DNA of 7,917 bases from DASZMJ01 sp035551935 (GCA_035551935.1 DASZMJ010000556.1:1-7917), one strand, 5' to 3'. Shown: positions 1-7,601, counted from the stretch's first letter. The notes: a model not told the origin generated them from the letters alone. Program-made: numbers and translations.

Positions 1-3000
1 GGCACCGCCGTGTTGGTGGCGCCGGTCAGTTGCGTCGGGTCATTGTAGTACGATACTCCGAGGTGCGCCACCAACGCCCCCGTCAGCGTCCGGTTCGAGT
101 ACGGCGGCGTGAACTCGTACAGGTCGCCGCTCGGCAAGAGGTAGTACCAGTAGTCGCCGGTCACGCCCGTGTAGCCGTCGTACGACACCTTGCCGCGCAG
201 GTACTTCTCCTGCTGGCCCCGGTTGTTCTGCCAGTAGCCGTGCGGGTCCTCGTACAGCCCCAGCGTCGACTCCAGCCAGTACGCCTGCGTCTCGGCCACC
301 GCCGTGTAGGTCAGCGACAGCCCCGCAGGGTCGGTCGCCGACAGCGTCACCGTGTCGGTGGCCCCGGCCGACATCGCCTGGTCGGGCGTCTGCGTGAAGA
401 CGGGTGGCCCGGCGGAGGCGACGACGTTGACGGTGAAGGTACCGACGTTGCCCTGGGCCACCGCGTTGCCGGCGAGGTCGGTGACGGGCGTGCCGCCGAG
501 CGTGATGGTGTACGTGCCGTCGTCGGCGGTGGACCAGGACCCGCCGGGGGGGGTGATCTGATAGGTGACGGTGATCGTCGCCGCGTCGCCGAGCGGGTCG
601 CTCGCGCCGAGGGCCGTGGTCTTGACGACGGTCGCGTTGATGGGCGGGCCACCACCCGGGGGGATGACCTGCACGGTGGCGCCGACAAGTGTGGCTGCGG
701 CGACGGCCACGTGATCCGTGAATGTGAGGGTGAAAGTGTACGGGTTCGAGGTCGCGGCGTTGCTCGACGTCACTCCGGGGGCCTGGAGGGTGACGGTCGG
801 GCCGGCGGTGTCGGGGGTCGCGTCGTGCTGGAACGAGCCGATGTCGGTGCCGTTCGCGCCGGTCCGCGGGGCGAAGCCGCGCTGGTCGGTCGGGAGGCCG
901 TCGACGTTGCTGCCGGCGCCGAAGGCGGGGCTGCCGGCGGTCAGGGCGACGATCCTGGTCGGGCCGCCGTTGGCCTGGAGGCCGTTGGGGTCGAGCCTGG
1001 GGTCGACGCCCACGAGGTTGTTCGCGCCGACCGGGGTCGTCGTCGGGACGGCCTGGATCAGCGAGTGGTTGGCCGTCACCGTGCCGACGACGTCGAGGCC
1101 ACCGTTGCCGGCCACCAGGGTGCTGTCGAGGGCCACCGTCCCCGCGGCCTGGTCGATGCCCCCGGCGCCATTCAGGGCCACCGTGGAGTTGACGAGGTGG
1201 ACGCTGCCGCCACCGACGTAGAGGCCACCGGTCGAGGCCGTGCCGGCGGTGCCCGGCGAGCCGGCGACACCGTGGCCGGCGCCCAGGCTGCCGCCGGTGC
1301 CGCCGCTGCCGTACGTGCCGCCGGCCCCGGCCTTGGCGGTATTCGCGGCGACGGTCTCGTCCAGGAGCGTCAGGGCCCCGCCCGAGACATAGAGGCCGCC
1401 GGCCTGGCCGTTGCCGCCGGTGCCACCGTTGCCGCCGGGCCCGCCGGTGTGGGCGCCGCCGCCAAAGATCCCGGTCAGGCTGCCCGAGAGTCCGGGTTGA
1501 GCCCCGGTGGCGATGCTGCCGGTGATGCCGCCGGCCAGGGCCCCGCGGCCGCCGGTGCCGCCGCTGCCGCCTTGCCCGCCTCCGGCGACGTTGTTGCTCA
1601 ACGTACCGACGGCGAGGGTGACGGTCCCGCCGGCGACATAGAGGCCGCCGCCATAGCCCGAGTCGCCGGCCCCGCCCTGGCCGCCCTTGCCGCCGAGGAG
1701 GCCGCCGGTGCCCCCGGTGTGGCTGTTCGTCCCCGTGAGGGTCCCGAACCCGCCGAGCGTGCCCAGGGCGCCCCGGCCGCCACGGCCCCCCTGGCCGCCG
1801 GCCCCGCCGGTGGCCAGGTTGCCGTCGACGGTCGAGTCGAGGAGGGTGAGCGTCCCGCCGGTGACGTAGAGGCCGCCGCCGTTGGCCGCGGCCCCCTTGC
1901 CGCCGGCCCCGCCGTCGCCGCCGTCGCCGCCGGTGCCGGCGGCGTGGACGGTGCCGCTGGCGGCGGGCCGGGCGAACCCGGAGGAGCCGAAGATCGAGCC
2001 GGTCGTGCCGGCGAAGGCGCTGCCGCCGTCGCCGCCGAGGCCGCCGGCACCCCCCGCCCCGCCGACGGCGGAGTTGCCCTGGAGCGTGGCGGCCGCGAGG
2101 GTCAGTCTCCCCTGGGACAAGTAGAGTGCCCCGCCGCTGGCCATCCCGGCATTGCCGCCGAGGCCGCCGGCGCCGCCGGGCTTGTCGACGCCGCCGTGGC
2201 CCCCGGTCCCGCCGGCCCCGCCGGCCCCGCCGATGGCCTGGTCGCCCTGGAAGGTCGTCTGCGAGAGGGCGACGGTCCCGCCCCCGACGTACAACGCCCC
2301 GCCGGCCCCGGTCCCCCCCGCGCCCCCGGCGCCGCCGTCGGCCCCGGCCTGGCCCTGGGTCGGATTGGCGGGGTTCAGGCCCGAGCCGCCCGCGCCGCCG
2401 GCCCCGCCGGCGCCGCCGATGGCCTGGTCGCCGGCGAACGTGACGCCGTCGAGGATCAAGGTGCCGCCGGCCAGGTAAACGCCGCCGCCGCGGCCGTCGC
2501 CGCCGGTCGAGCCCGGACCCCCGGCCGCCGCGGCCGCGCCCGCCGCCCCGGCGCCGCCGACGGACCCCTGGGCCTTGTCGTTCGAGACGGCCACGTTGGC
2601 CAGTGTGACGGTCGCCCCGTCGACCAGCAGGCCGCCGCCGATCGCCGCGTTGCCGCCGACGGCGCCGCCGTCGTGGGCCATCCCGCCTTCGATCGACAGG
2701 TTTTCGAATGTGACGTTCATGCCCGCGCCGACGACCTCGACGATGCGGCCGCTGAAGCCGGGGCCGGCGCCGAGGACCGTCGCCGAGGGCCCCTGGCCGA
2801 CGATCGTCAACGACCGATTCGCGATCTTCGATGCGTTCTGGATGACGAGCTGGCCGGCCTGGAGGTTGGTCAGGTCGTAGTGGCCGGCCGACAGGACGAT
2901 CGTGTTGCTGGCGAAGCCGTCGCTGTCGGCCTGGGCGATGGCGTCGCGGAGGCTGGCGTCGCTGGCGGTCGGGTAGAAGGTCCCCTGCCAGGGGGTGGCG

Positions 3001-4610
3001 TTGGCGACGACGTCGGTTTTCGCGGTCGTGACCGAGGACAGGCCGTTGCTGGTGACAGTGAGGGTGTAGCCGCTGCCGAGGCGGTTGAGGGTCAGGCCGT
3101 CGAAGACCGCGACGCCGTCGGAGGCGGTGGCCGACAGGGTGCCGCCGAGGGTCGCGCCGCCGGGGTTGGCGGCGAGGGCCAGGGTGACGGTCCCCTGGAA
3201 GGCCGGGTCGGGATGGCCGGCGGCGTCCTCGGCCGCGACGACGAGGCCGAAGCCGTCGTTGACGATCACCCGGCCCGGCGGCTGTGCGGTCACGACCAGT
3301 TGCGAGGCCTTGCCGAAGGAGGCCAGCTCAGGGATCAGCGAGTCGGCCTTCGGGCTGCCCAGGCCGGTCACCTCGTCGTAGCCCGGCCCGGCATTGTAGC
3401 CGCCATTGCTGCCGGCGGTGATGTCGTGGAAGTCGCCGGACGAGAGGGCGTAGAGGAACGGCAAGGTCTCGCTCGCGCCGTCGAGCGGCCCGGCCCCGAC
3501 GATCGCGCGCCCCTGGTCGACGACGGCGAGGATGCCCGCCCACGACGGCGACGCGAGGCTCGTGCCGCCGATCTGGAACCAGGCCCCGCTGCCGTCGGTG
3601 TTGTCGAACGAGTCGTAGATGGCGACGCCGGTGTTCGGGTCGGCGACGAAGGACACGTCGGGGATCGTGCGGAAGCCGGTGCTCTGGACCCCCTTCTGGA
3701 AGGCCGGCTCGGACTCGTAGGGGCTGGTGCCGCCGCCGCTGCCCGACCAGCCGGTCTCGCTGGCGATCGTGTTGTCGGGGTTGAGGTTGAGCGTCGTGCC
3801 GCCGACGGCCAGGACGTTCGGCGAGGCCGCCGGGTAGTCGCCCGGCGAGCCCGAGTCGCCGGTCGCTGCCAGGAACGTGACCCCGGGGTGGCCGCTGGGG
3901 GTCGTGAACGTCGGGTCCATCGACTGCTCGCCGCTGGCCTCGAAGAGGCCCCAGCTCATCGAGATCGTCGTGACGCCGGGCAGGCCCGCGGCGGTCTGGA
4001 CCGCCTGCAACAGGTCGGCGTTGTTCGTCCCGGTGTTGGCCTCGACGACCACGATGTTCGCCCTGGGGGCCATGGCGTGGGCCCACTCGATGTCGAGGGC
4101 CTCCTCCATCTCCCACGTCCCGCTCGGGAAGCCCGCGCCGTTGGGGTCGGTACCGGGGAGGGTCGTGCCGCCGGTCTGGTTGACCTTGGTGAAGCTCGGC
4201 GGGTCGGGCAGGCCGAATTGCTGGTCGAAGACCGCCAGGTCGCTGCTCTTGAAGTTGGGGTCGATGCTGTTGAGGAAGGCCGGGTCGTCGTAGGCGTCGA
4301 CGATCGCGATGGTCTGGCCGGTGCCGTCGGCGGCGGTCGCGCCGAAGGTCAGGTTCGCCAGGCCGTAGGCGGTCCGGACCTGGGCCGGGGTGTAGCCGAC
4401 GGGGCTGCCCGAGCCACCGGTCAAGGGGGTGGCCTGCGGGGTGGAGCCGGCCACGGTCGTGAAGTGGCCCGGCGCGTGCGAGATCAACAAGTTCAGCACG
4501 GCCGACGGGACGACGCGTTCTTCCAGCCGGTCCACGATCGGGCGGGTGGCCCGGCGGCGGATCGGCCGGAGGCTCGGGCGCGGGCGGCTCGGGCGCGGGC
4601 GGGAGGACAT
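1..4610 (-). CDS. Giant secreted S53 (sedolisin) peptidase with Gly-rich beta-helix and Ig-like domains, C-terminus beyond window
   Basis: At least 1536 residues are open from ATG 4610-4608 to the window edge. Residues 1-36 form a basic leader ending in LEERVVPS, a pattern frequent at the start of exported planctomycete proteins. Residues about 72-430 are an S53 serine-carboxyl peptidase: it begins at YTPAQVRTAYG, has the Glu169/Asp173 pair, Asp252 in ATGDSG, nucleophile Ser351 in GGTSLASP, and a calcium site (Asp396, Ile397, Gly408, Gly410, Asp412) before TGLGSP. The family cleaves peptide bonds, usually at acidic pH. The usual prodomain of about 150-200 residues is absent. Next come an Ig-like domain (about 434-525), a beta-helix start (about 541-670), eight Gly-rich helix units (about 657-1133), a choice-of-anchor Q-like segment (about 1195-1260, NGGPT to DQRG to DIGSF), a second Ig-like domain (about 1266-1396) and a Tyr-rich module (about 1443-1530). 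It lies 75 bases downstream of the sulfotransferase gene, probably co-transcribed. Peptidase call is firm; its natural substrate and surface anchoring are unknown. Confidence 0.93.
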   Translation of the reverse strand, partial: MSSRPRPSRPRPSLRPIRRRATRPIVDRLEERVVPSAVLNLLISHAPGHFTTVAGSTPQATPLTGGSGSPVGYTPAQVRTAYGLANLTFGATAADGTGQTIAIVDAYDDPAFLNSIDPNFKSSDLAVFDQQFGLPDPPSFTKVNQTGGTTLPGTDPNGAGFPSGTWEMEEALDIEWAHAMAPRANIVVVEANTGTNNADLLQAVQTAAGLPGVTTISMSWGLFEASGEQSMDPTFTTPSGHPGVTFLAATGDSGSPGDYPAASPNVLAVGGTTLNLNPDNTIASETGWSGSGGGTSPYESEPAFQKGVQSTGFRTIPDVSFVADPNTGVAIYDSFDNTDGSGAWFQIGGTSLASPSWAGILAVVDQGRAIVGAGPLDGASETLPFLYALSSGDFHDITAGSNGGYNAGPGYDEVTGLGSPKADSLIPELASFGKASQLVVTAQPPGRVIVNDGFGLVVAAEDAAGHPDPAFQGTVTLALAANPGGATLGGTLSATASDGVAVFDGLTLNRLGSGYTLTVTSNGLSSVTTAKTDVVANATPWQGTFYPTASDASLRDAIAQADSDGFASNTIVLSAGHYDLTNLQAGQLVIQNASKIANRSLTIVGQGPSATVLGAGPGFSGRIVEVVGAGMNVTFENLSIEGGMAHDGGAVGGNAAIGGGLLVDGATVTLANVAVSNDKAQGSVGGAGAAGAAAAAGGPGSTGGDGRGGGVYLAGGTLILDGVTFAGDQAIGGAGGAGGAGGSGLNPANPTQGQAGADGGAGGAGGTGAGGALYVGGGTVALSQTTFQGDQAIGGAGGAGGTGGHGGVDKPGGAGGLGGNAGMASGGALYLSQGRLTLAAATLQGNSAVGGAGGAGGLGGDGGSAFAGTTGSIFGSSGFARPAASGTVHAAGTGGDGGDGGAGGKGAAANGGGLYVTGGTLTLLDSTVDGNLATGGAGGQGGRGGRGALGTLGGFGTLTGTNSHTGGTGGLLGGKGGQGGAGDSGYGGGLYVAGGTVTLAVGTLSNNVAGGGQGGSGGTGGRGALAGGITGSIATGAQPGLSGSLTGIFGGGAHTGGPGGNGGTGGNGQAGGLYVSGGALTLLDETVAANTAKAGAGGTYGSGGTGGSLGAGHGVAGSPGTAGTASTGGLYVGGGSVHLVNSTVALNGAGGIDQAAGTVALDSTLVAGNGGLDVVGTVTANHSLIQAVPTTTPVGANNLVGVDPRLDPNGLQANGGPTRIVALTAGSPAFGAGSNVDGLPTDQRGFAPRTGANGTDIGSFQHDATPDTAGPTVTLQAPGVTSSNAATSNPYTFTLTFTDHVAVAAATLVGATVQVIPPGGGPPINATVVKTTALGASDPLGDAATITVTYQITPPGGSWSTADDGTYTITLGGTPVTDLAGNAVAQGNVGTFTVNVVASAGPPVFTQTPDQAMSAGATDTVTLSATDPAGLSLTYTAVAETQAYWLESTLGLYEDPHGYWQNNRGQQEKYLRGKVSYDGYTGVTGDYWYYLLPSGDLYEFTPPYSNRTLTGALVAHLGVSYYNDPTQLTGATNTAV
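1212..2640 (-). repeat. Eight Gly-rich beta-helix units inside the S53 protein gene
   Basis: Eight copies of a unit encode G-G-G-L-Y-V-x-G-G-T-x-T-L, a short strand pattern ending in N-x-A or D-Q-A, and then a loop of G-G-A-G-G-x-G-G type. The GLYV-like cores lie near positions 1215, 1387, 1635, 1865, 2120, 2287, 2475 and 2625, so spacing varies from about 150 to 255 bases and the loop length is what varies. Each core looks like a rung of a right-handed parallel beta-helix and the glycine stretches like insertions between rungs. At DNA level this gives long GCC/CCG-rich low-complexity sequence that is prone to slippage and unequal recombination. Mycobacterial PGRS proteins have similar loop composition, but the regular rungs here fit planctomycete beta-helix proteins better. 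Confidence 0.85.
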
Positions 4611-4614
4611 GGGG

Positions 4615-4622
4615 CTCCCTCC
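4615..4622 (-). promoter_or_regulatory. Strong Shine-Dalgarno for the S53 protein
   Basis: The minus strand reads GGAGGGAG, then four bases, then ATG at 4610. This near-perfect site fixes the start, which also coincides with the start of the basic leader. No clear promoter or intrinsic terminator is visible in the 75-base gap to the upstream sulfotransferase gene, which favours co-transcription. Confidence 0.75.
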
Positions 4623-4685
4623 GGGGTGCTTGGTCAATCGGGGCGCGGCTCGGGTCCGGGTCGGGTCGTCGGCGATCGGGCGGGT

Positions 4686-6968
4686 TCAGGGCGTCTCGAC
4701 GTGGTTCGCGAGCGTCGCGAACAGCTCTCCCAGCGCGTCGTGGTAGCGGGTCCAGCGGCCGACGGAGGTCCGGTAGACCGGCCTCCGGACCTGGACGACG
4801 CTGGCGGTGCGGACCGGGCGGCCCGCGCGGTGGAACTCCAGGCAGGACGGCTCGAACTCCAGGCCGATCGCGTCGAGGAGCCGGCGCGCGACCCCCTCGA
4901 TGTCGGCGACCGCCTCCTCGTAGTCGACCTCGACCATCGGCCTCGGCAGGGTGCGACGCCAGTGGTCCATCACGCGGACGTGGTCGGCGAACCGGCGGGC
5001 GACGTGGCCGGGGTCGTTCGCCCAGCGGATGCTCCGGAAGTTGGTCATCCAGCACGAGACCGCCACGTCGCGCAGTTCGCGGCGGCAGTGGACCACGACG
5101 GCCCCGGGGAAGAGAATCGTCAACAATCCGACATACAAAGAATTGTCTGGCATCTTGTCGACGACCCGGTCGGCCCGGCCGCCGTCGAGCTTGGAGAGCG
5201 CCTCCTCGTGCCGCCGGGCCAGCTCGGCGACGCCCGCAGCGTCGAGGTCGGCGACGCAGGCCAGCGGGCCGTCGGACCGGCCCGCGACCGCGGGGATCGC
5301 CTCGAAGTCGCGACGGCCCTGGGTCAGCTCGCCGGCGCCGAGGACGCGCGAATGGCCGGCGAGGACCTGCTCGATCAAAGTCGTGCCGGACCGCGGCAGG
5401 CCGACGATGAAGACCGGCCGCCTCGTGCTCGACCCCGCGCCGGCGAGTCGCTCGAAGGTGGCCGGGCCGAACGCAGCGATCAGGCCGTCGACGAACCGCG
5501 AGTGCTCGTCCGGGTCGTACCGCCGCGACCGCTTCGCGTGCCGGGCCAGGGCGAGGGCGTTGGCCCGTCGGAGGCAATCGGCCGCCCGGTCGTACTCGCC
5601 GAGGCCGTCGCGGACGTGGGCCAGGCCGAAGAGGAGGTCCGCGCGCGGGCCGTCGGCCAGGTCGGGGTCTTCGAGTCGGCGTTCCAGGGCCGCGACGTCC
5701 TCGGCCGGCAGGGCGCCGCGGAGGAGGGTCGCCAAGCGGGCGCGGGCGGCGGGGAGGTCGGGCTGGAGGCGGATCGCCTCGCGGAACCGGGCCTCGGCCT
5801 CGGCCAGCTCGCCGCGCTCCTCGTCGAGGCCGCCGAGGCTGACGACCGCCGGCGCGAAGTCGGCCCGGAGTCGCAACGCGGCCTCGTACTTCTCCCGCGC
5901 CTCGGCCGCGCGGCCGGCGTCCTGCAAGAGCCAACCCAGTGCGTTCAGGCCCGCGGGCCTGTCGGGTTCGAGCGCGAGGAGCTGCTCGTAGGCGTCGATC
6001 GCCTCGGCCTGCCGGTCGTCCTCGGTGAGGGCCTCGGCGAGCAGGGCGAGCGACTCGACCGACCCCGGCTCGAGCTCGACGGCGCGCCGGAGCCAGGGCA
6101 ATGCCTCGTCGGGCCGGCCGTCGAGCTGGAGCGTCAGGCCGACGTTGGCCAGGGCGCGCGGCAGGTCGGGGTCGAGCCGGAGGGCCTCCAGGTAGCATGC
6201 CCGCGCCTCGACGAGCCGGCCGAGGGCGCGCTCGGCGTTGCCGAGGTTGTTGTGCGCCTCGGGCAGGTCCGGACGCGACGCGACGGCCTCGCGGCAGTGC
6301 GGCAAGGCCTCCTCCGCCCGGCCGAGGTCCAGCAGGAACTGGCCCAGGTTCGTCCGCGCCGCGGCCGATCTCGGGTCGAGGTCGACGGCCTTCCGGAAGC
6401 ATTCCAGCGCCCCGGCCTTGTCGCCGAGGGTCCGCAACGCGTTGCCGAGGTTCGTCCGCGAGAGGGCGTCGGCCGGACGCAGGGCCACGGCCGCTCGGAA
6501 CTGGGCGACGGCCTCGTCGAGCTTCCCGAGCCCTTGCAAGGCCAGGCCGAGGTTGTTGCGGGCCTCGGGGAAGTCGGGCCAGAGCTGCAAGGCCATCCGG
6601 CAGCAGGCGACGGCCCGGTCGAGCTTCCCGAGCGCCCGGTACGCCTCGGCGAGGTTCGCGTGGAACGAGGCCGCCCCCGGCTTCAAGGCGACCGCCTTGC
6701 CAATCCAATCGGTCGCCGCCGCGTGGTCCCCCTGCTGGTGTCGCGCGACGCCCAGCAGGTGCATCGCGTCGGCCTGCTCCCGCTCCTCGGCCAGCACCGC
6801 CTCATAGGCCCGGATCGCGCCCGCGAGGTCGCCCGCCTGATGGAGTCGCAGGCCTTCCGCCAGGCCGTCGCGCGGCCCGACGGCCACGCGACGGCCCGTC
6901 CCGTCGCGTCCCTCTGGCGCCCGAACGCCCTCCGCCCCCCTGGGGGCGGTCCCGGCCTGCGGCGGCAT
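4686..6968 (-). CDS. TPR-repeat sulfotransferase (tyrosylprotein-sulfotransferase-like)
   Basis: This intact gene of about 760 residues ends at TGA 4688-4686. Numbering from the TTG at 6971, residues 34-407 are eleven contiguous 34-residue TPRs, and 442-475 is a twelfth, separated by a linker. The sulfotransferase domain spans about 515-755. It has the 5'-phosphosulfate loop GLPRSGTTLIEQ (524-535), a Glu in GAGELTQ (Glu548) where tyrosylprotein sulfotransferases place their catalytic base, the DKMPDN segment with Lys606, and the 3'-phosphate-binding stretch around CRRELRDVAVS (629-639). Such enzymes move sulfate from PAPS to hydroxyl groups of tyrosine or carbohydrate; the acceptor here is unknown. 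There is no signal peptide or membrane segment, so it is probably cytoplasmic, with the TPR solenoid likely binding the acceptor. The start is either ATG 6968 (chosen) or TTG 6971. The gene precedes the S53 protein gene in the same direction. The fold is certain; protein-tyrosine specificity is inference. Confidence 0.93.
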   Translation of the reverse strand: MPPQAGTAPRGAEGVRAPEGRDGTGRRVAVGPRDGLAEGLRLHQAGDLAGAIRAYEAVLAEEREQADAMHLLGVARHQQGDHAAATDWIGKAVALKPGAASFHANLAEAYRALGKLDRAVACCRMALQLWPDFPEARNNLGLALQGLGKLDEAVAQFRAAVALRPADALSRTNLGNALRTLGDKAGALECFRKAVDLDPRSAAARTNLGQFLLDLGRAEEALPHCREAVASRPDLPEAHNNLGNAERALGRLVEARACYLEALRLDPDLPRALANVGLTLQLDGRPDEALPWLRRAVELEPGSVESLALLAEALTEDDRQAEAIDAYEQLLALEPDRPAGLNALGWLLQDAGRAAEAREKYEAALRLRADFAPAVVSLGGLDEERGELAEAEARFREAIRLQPDLPAARARLATLLRGALPAEDVAALERRLEDPDLADGPRADLLFGLAHVRDGLGEYDRAADCLRRANALALARHAKRSRRYDPDEHSRFVDGLIAAFGPATFERLAGAGSSTRRPVFIVGLPRSGTTLIEQVLAGHSRVLGAGELTQGRRDFEAIPAVAGRSDGPLACVADLDAAGVAELARRHEEALSKLDGGRADRVVDKMPDNSLYVGLLTILFPGAVVVHCRRELRDVAVSCWMTNFRSIRWANDPGHVARRFADHVRVMDHWRRTLPRPMVEVDYEEAVADIEGVARRLLDAIGLEFEPSCLEFHRAGRPVRTASVVQVRRPVYRTSVGRWTRYHDALGELFATLANHVETP

Positions 6969-6979
6969 CAAGGTGGTGG

Positions 6980-6984
6980 CTCCC
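6980..6984 (-). promoter_or_regulatory. Ribosome binding site of the sulfotransferase gene, start ambiguous
   Basis: The minus strand reads GGGAG here. It lies 11 bases before ATG 6968 and 8 bases before the adjacent in-frame TTG 6971. The spacing suits TTG better and the codon suits ATG better, so the true start may be one residue longer than annotated. A second GGGAG further upstream (near 6996-7000) is too distant to serve. Confidence 0.45.
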
Positions 6985-7112
6985 GGAGAGGATTCTCCCT
7001 TAAATAACCGGCGAGCCCCCCGAGTTCCAGACCCTTCCCGCGTTTTTCACACGGCGAGAATCGAGATCCGAAGCCGTCAGTACTTCTTGGAGACTTCTCG
7101 ATACTTCATCAA

Positions 7113-7547
7113 TCAATACCGGAGCACCGCGGCGATCCGCTGATGGACGTCGAGGGCGCCGGGGTCGAAGAAGAAGGCCTCGCCGCCGTCGGCGAGGACC
7201 CGTTCGATCACCTCGTCGACGGCATCGTCGAGGGCCGCGGCCCCGCGACCGCCGTAGGAGAGCGGGTGGTCGCCGGAGGGGGCAAGGTCCGCCGGGTGCT
7301 CGAAGCCGGTCTCGACCAGCACGGCCTGGCAACACTTCTCGAAGGCGGCCCGCCAGACCTGATCGATCCCGGAGGCGTGCCTGTTGAGGCTCACCGCCTC
7401 GTTGAGGCGGACGAGGGCCCGCGTCCGCTTCAGGGTCGCCCCGGCCTGGAAGACGGGCCAGGCCAGCCGGCCCAGGGCGCGGGGCGCAGGGTCGTCGTGG
7501 CTGCCGGCCACGACCCCGACGATGGCGTCCGGGTCCCGAGTCACTTC
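7113..7547 (-). pseudogene. C-terminal fragment of a baeRF3-like (bacterial eRF1-related) protein, broken by an insertion sequence
   Basis: About 143 residues are open from GTG 7544 to TGA 7115-7113. The stretch with LAWPVFQAG, the conserved SGIDQVWRAAF, the two small acidic segments around LDDAVDEVIERVL, and the terminal IAAVLRY resemble the C-terminal third of bacterial archaeo-eukaryotic release factor family proteins (baeRF3 type), normally about 370 residues. These are predicted ribosome- or RNA-associated proteins; their cellular role is poorly known. About 230 N-terminal residues are missing. Two codons before GTG there is an in-frame TAG (7550-7548), and from there the sequence changes to insertion-sequence DNA. 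A GGAA just before the GTG could allow some internal initiation, but without the N-terminal domain a working product is unlikely. The family call is from memory of conserved patterns, with no search. Confidence 0.65.
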
Positions 7548-7574
7548 CTAGTTGGACTGTCACCGTTTCCACTA

Positions 7575-7601
7575 TTGCATTGATCTGACAGGGGTTATGA
7601 T
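7575..7601 (+). promoter_or_regulatory. Candidate sigma-70-like promoter of the transposase
   Basis: TTGCAT (7575-7580) and TATGAT (7596-7601) lie 15 bases apart, in one of the few AT-rich patches of the window and 34 bases before the transposase start. The -10 hexamer matches the consensus at five of six positions, the -35 at four of six, and the spacer is shorter than the preferred 17. Plausible but unproven. Confidence 0.35.

Noticed and set aside
1200..2650. CRISPR array or tandem non-coding repeat
   Set aside because: The repeated GC-rich units vary in length and translate into regular Gly-rich beta-helix rungs in one uninterrupted frame, with no conserved repeat and unique-spacer structure.
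3328..6708. Minus-strand open frame of 1126 codons
   Set aside because: It crosses both real genes in a shifted frame and gives Arg/Pro-rich sequence without domains, while the alternative frames give clear TPR-sulfotransferase and S53 proteins.
30..7007. Plus-strand open frame of 2325 codons
   Set aside because: It is the exact codon-aligned complement of two convincing minus-strand genes, its composition is low-complexity and no domain is recognisable.
7000..7007. TTAAATAA as a promoter -10 for the sulfotransferase gene
   Set aside because: The best hexamer on the minus strand (TATTTA) matches only three of six consensus positions and no -35 element sits at proper spacing.
7051..7077. Inverted repeat ACGGC / GCCGT as terminator of the baeRF-like gene
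   Set aside because: The stem is only five pairs with a 17-base loop, and on the minus strand it is followed by an A run, not a T run.
7143..7583. Plus-strand open frame of 146 codons
   Set aside because: It lies opposite the baeRF-like fragment, whose frame has recognisable conserved segments; this one has none.
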